Shown in pieces: positions 5,323-5,380 of a stretch of DNA of 5,380 nt (position 1 is its first letter; each line of letters starts with the position of its first letter). The stretch lies in contig CAZUTK010000107.1 in NCBI GenBank assembly GCA_964623265.1, forward strand, positions 1 through 5,380, written 5' to 3'. Position numbers and translations under genes: made by a program. Source of the stretch: CAZUTK01 sp964623265. GTDB taxonomy: Bacteria > Electryoneota > B3-LCP. The notes below the pieces were generated by a model. That model saw only the letters and a program-made list of their open reading frames with translations, did no database searches and had not been told where the DNA came from.

Positions 5323-5380
5323 GCACTTTCTTGGAATCCGGAAGAAATTTCAATCTTGACATTTTCCATCCCGTTCACTG

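Noticed and set aside
1..5380. tRNA, rRNA or known riboswitch
   Set aside because: No cloverleaf, rRNA signature or recognisable riboswitch core was seen in the intergenic regions on either strand.

Overview
The window looks like chromosomal DNA of a Gram-negative bacterium of the FCB superphylum that is not a typical Bacteroidota. One gene ends in a type IX secretion (T9SS) sorting domain of the 'YPNPFNP' kind. A second encodes a secreted parallel beta-helix protein of the sort common in Cloacimonadota, Calditrichota, KSB1, Zixibacteria and related candidate phyla. All four genes have strong GGAGG-type Shine-Dalgarno sites, which typical Bacteroidota lack, and the two best promoters look sigma70-like (TTGACT boxes). 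The phylum assignment is inference.

Layout, left to right. Bases 1-1318 (minus strand) are the N-terminal 439 codons of a secreted beta-helix protein that continues past the left edge. It follows a small secreted protein of unknown family (1376-1765, minus), separated by 57 bases that contain a GC-rich hairpin; the two probably form an operon read from a promoter near 1864-1894. Bases 1766-2210 form a 445-base intergenic region. It carries that promoter, an inverted pair of two-hairpin REP-like elements (1946-2013 and 2104-2153) and a palindrome with an extra half-copy (2052-2093). Bases 2211-3494 (plus strand) encode a phage-portal-like protein with no other phage gene in view. A GC-rich hairpin at 3503-3530 lies between this gene and the convergent gene at 3565-5091 (minus), a 508-residue secreted protein with a signal peptide, beta-propeller-like repeats, an Ig-like domain and a T9SS sorting domain. 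Its probable promoter lies at 5294-5322, giving a leader of about 195 bases.

The three minus-strand products all look exported. The propeller protein is predicted to cross the outer membrane by T9SS; the beta-helix protein may do so if its missing C-terminus carries the same domain. The portal-like gene does not fit this context and looks like a prophage remnant, a transferred gene or a domesticated gene. The REP-like elements directly upstream of it, and an AT-rich core inside the beta-helix gene, also suggest local recombination. No complete new system is visible. The most unusual points are the isolated portal gene and the inverted hairpin elements, whose stems differ by compensatory base changes.
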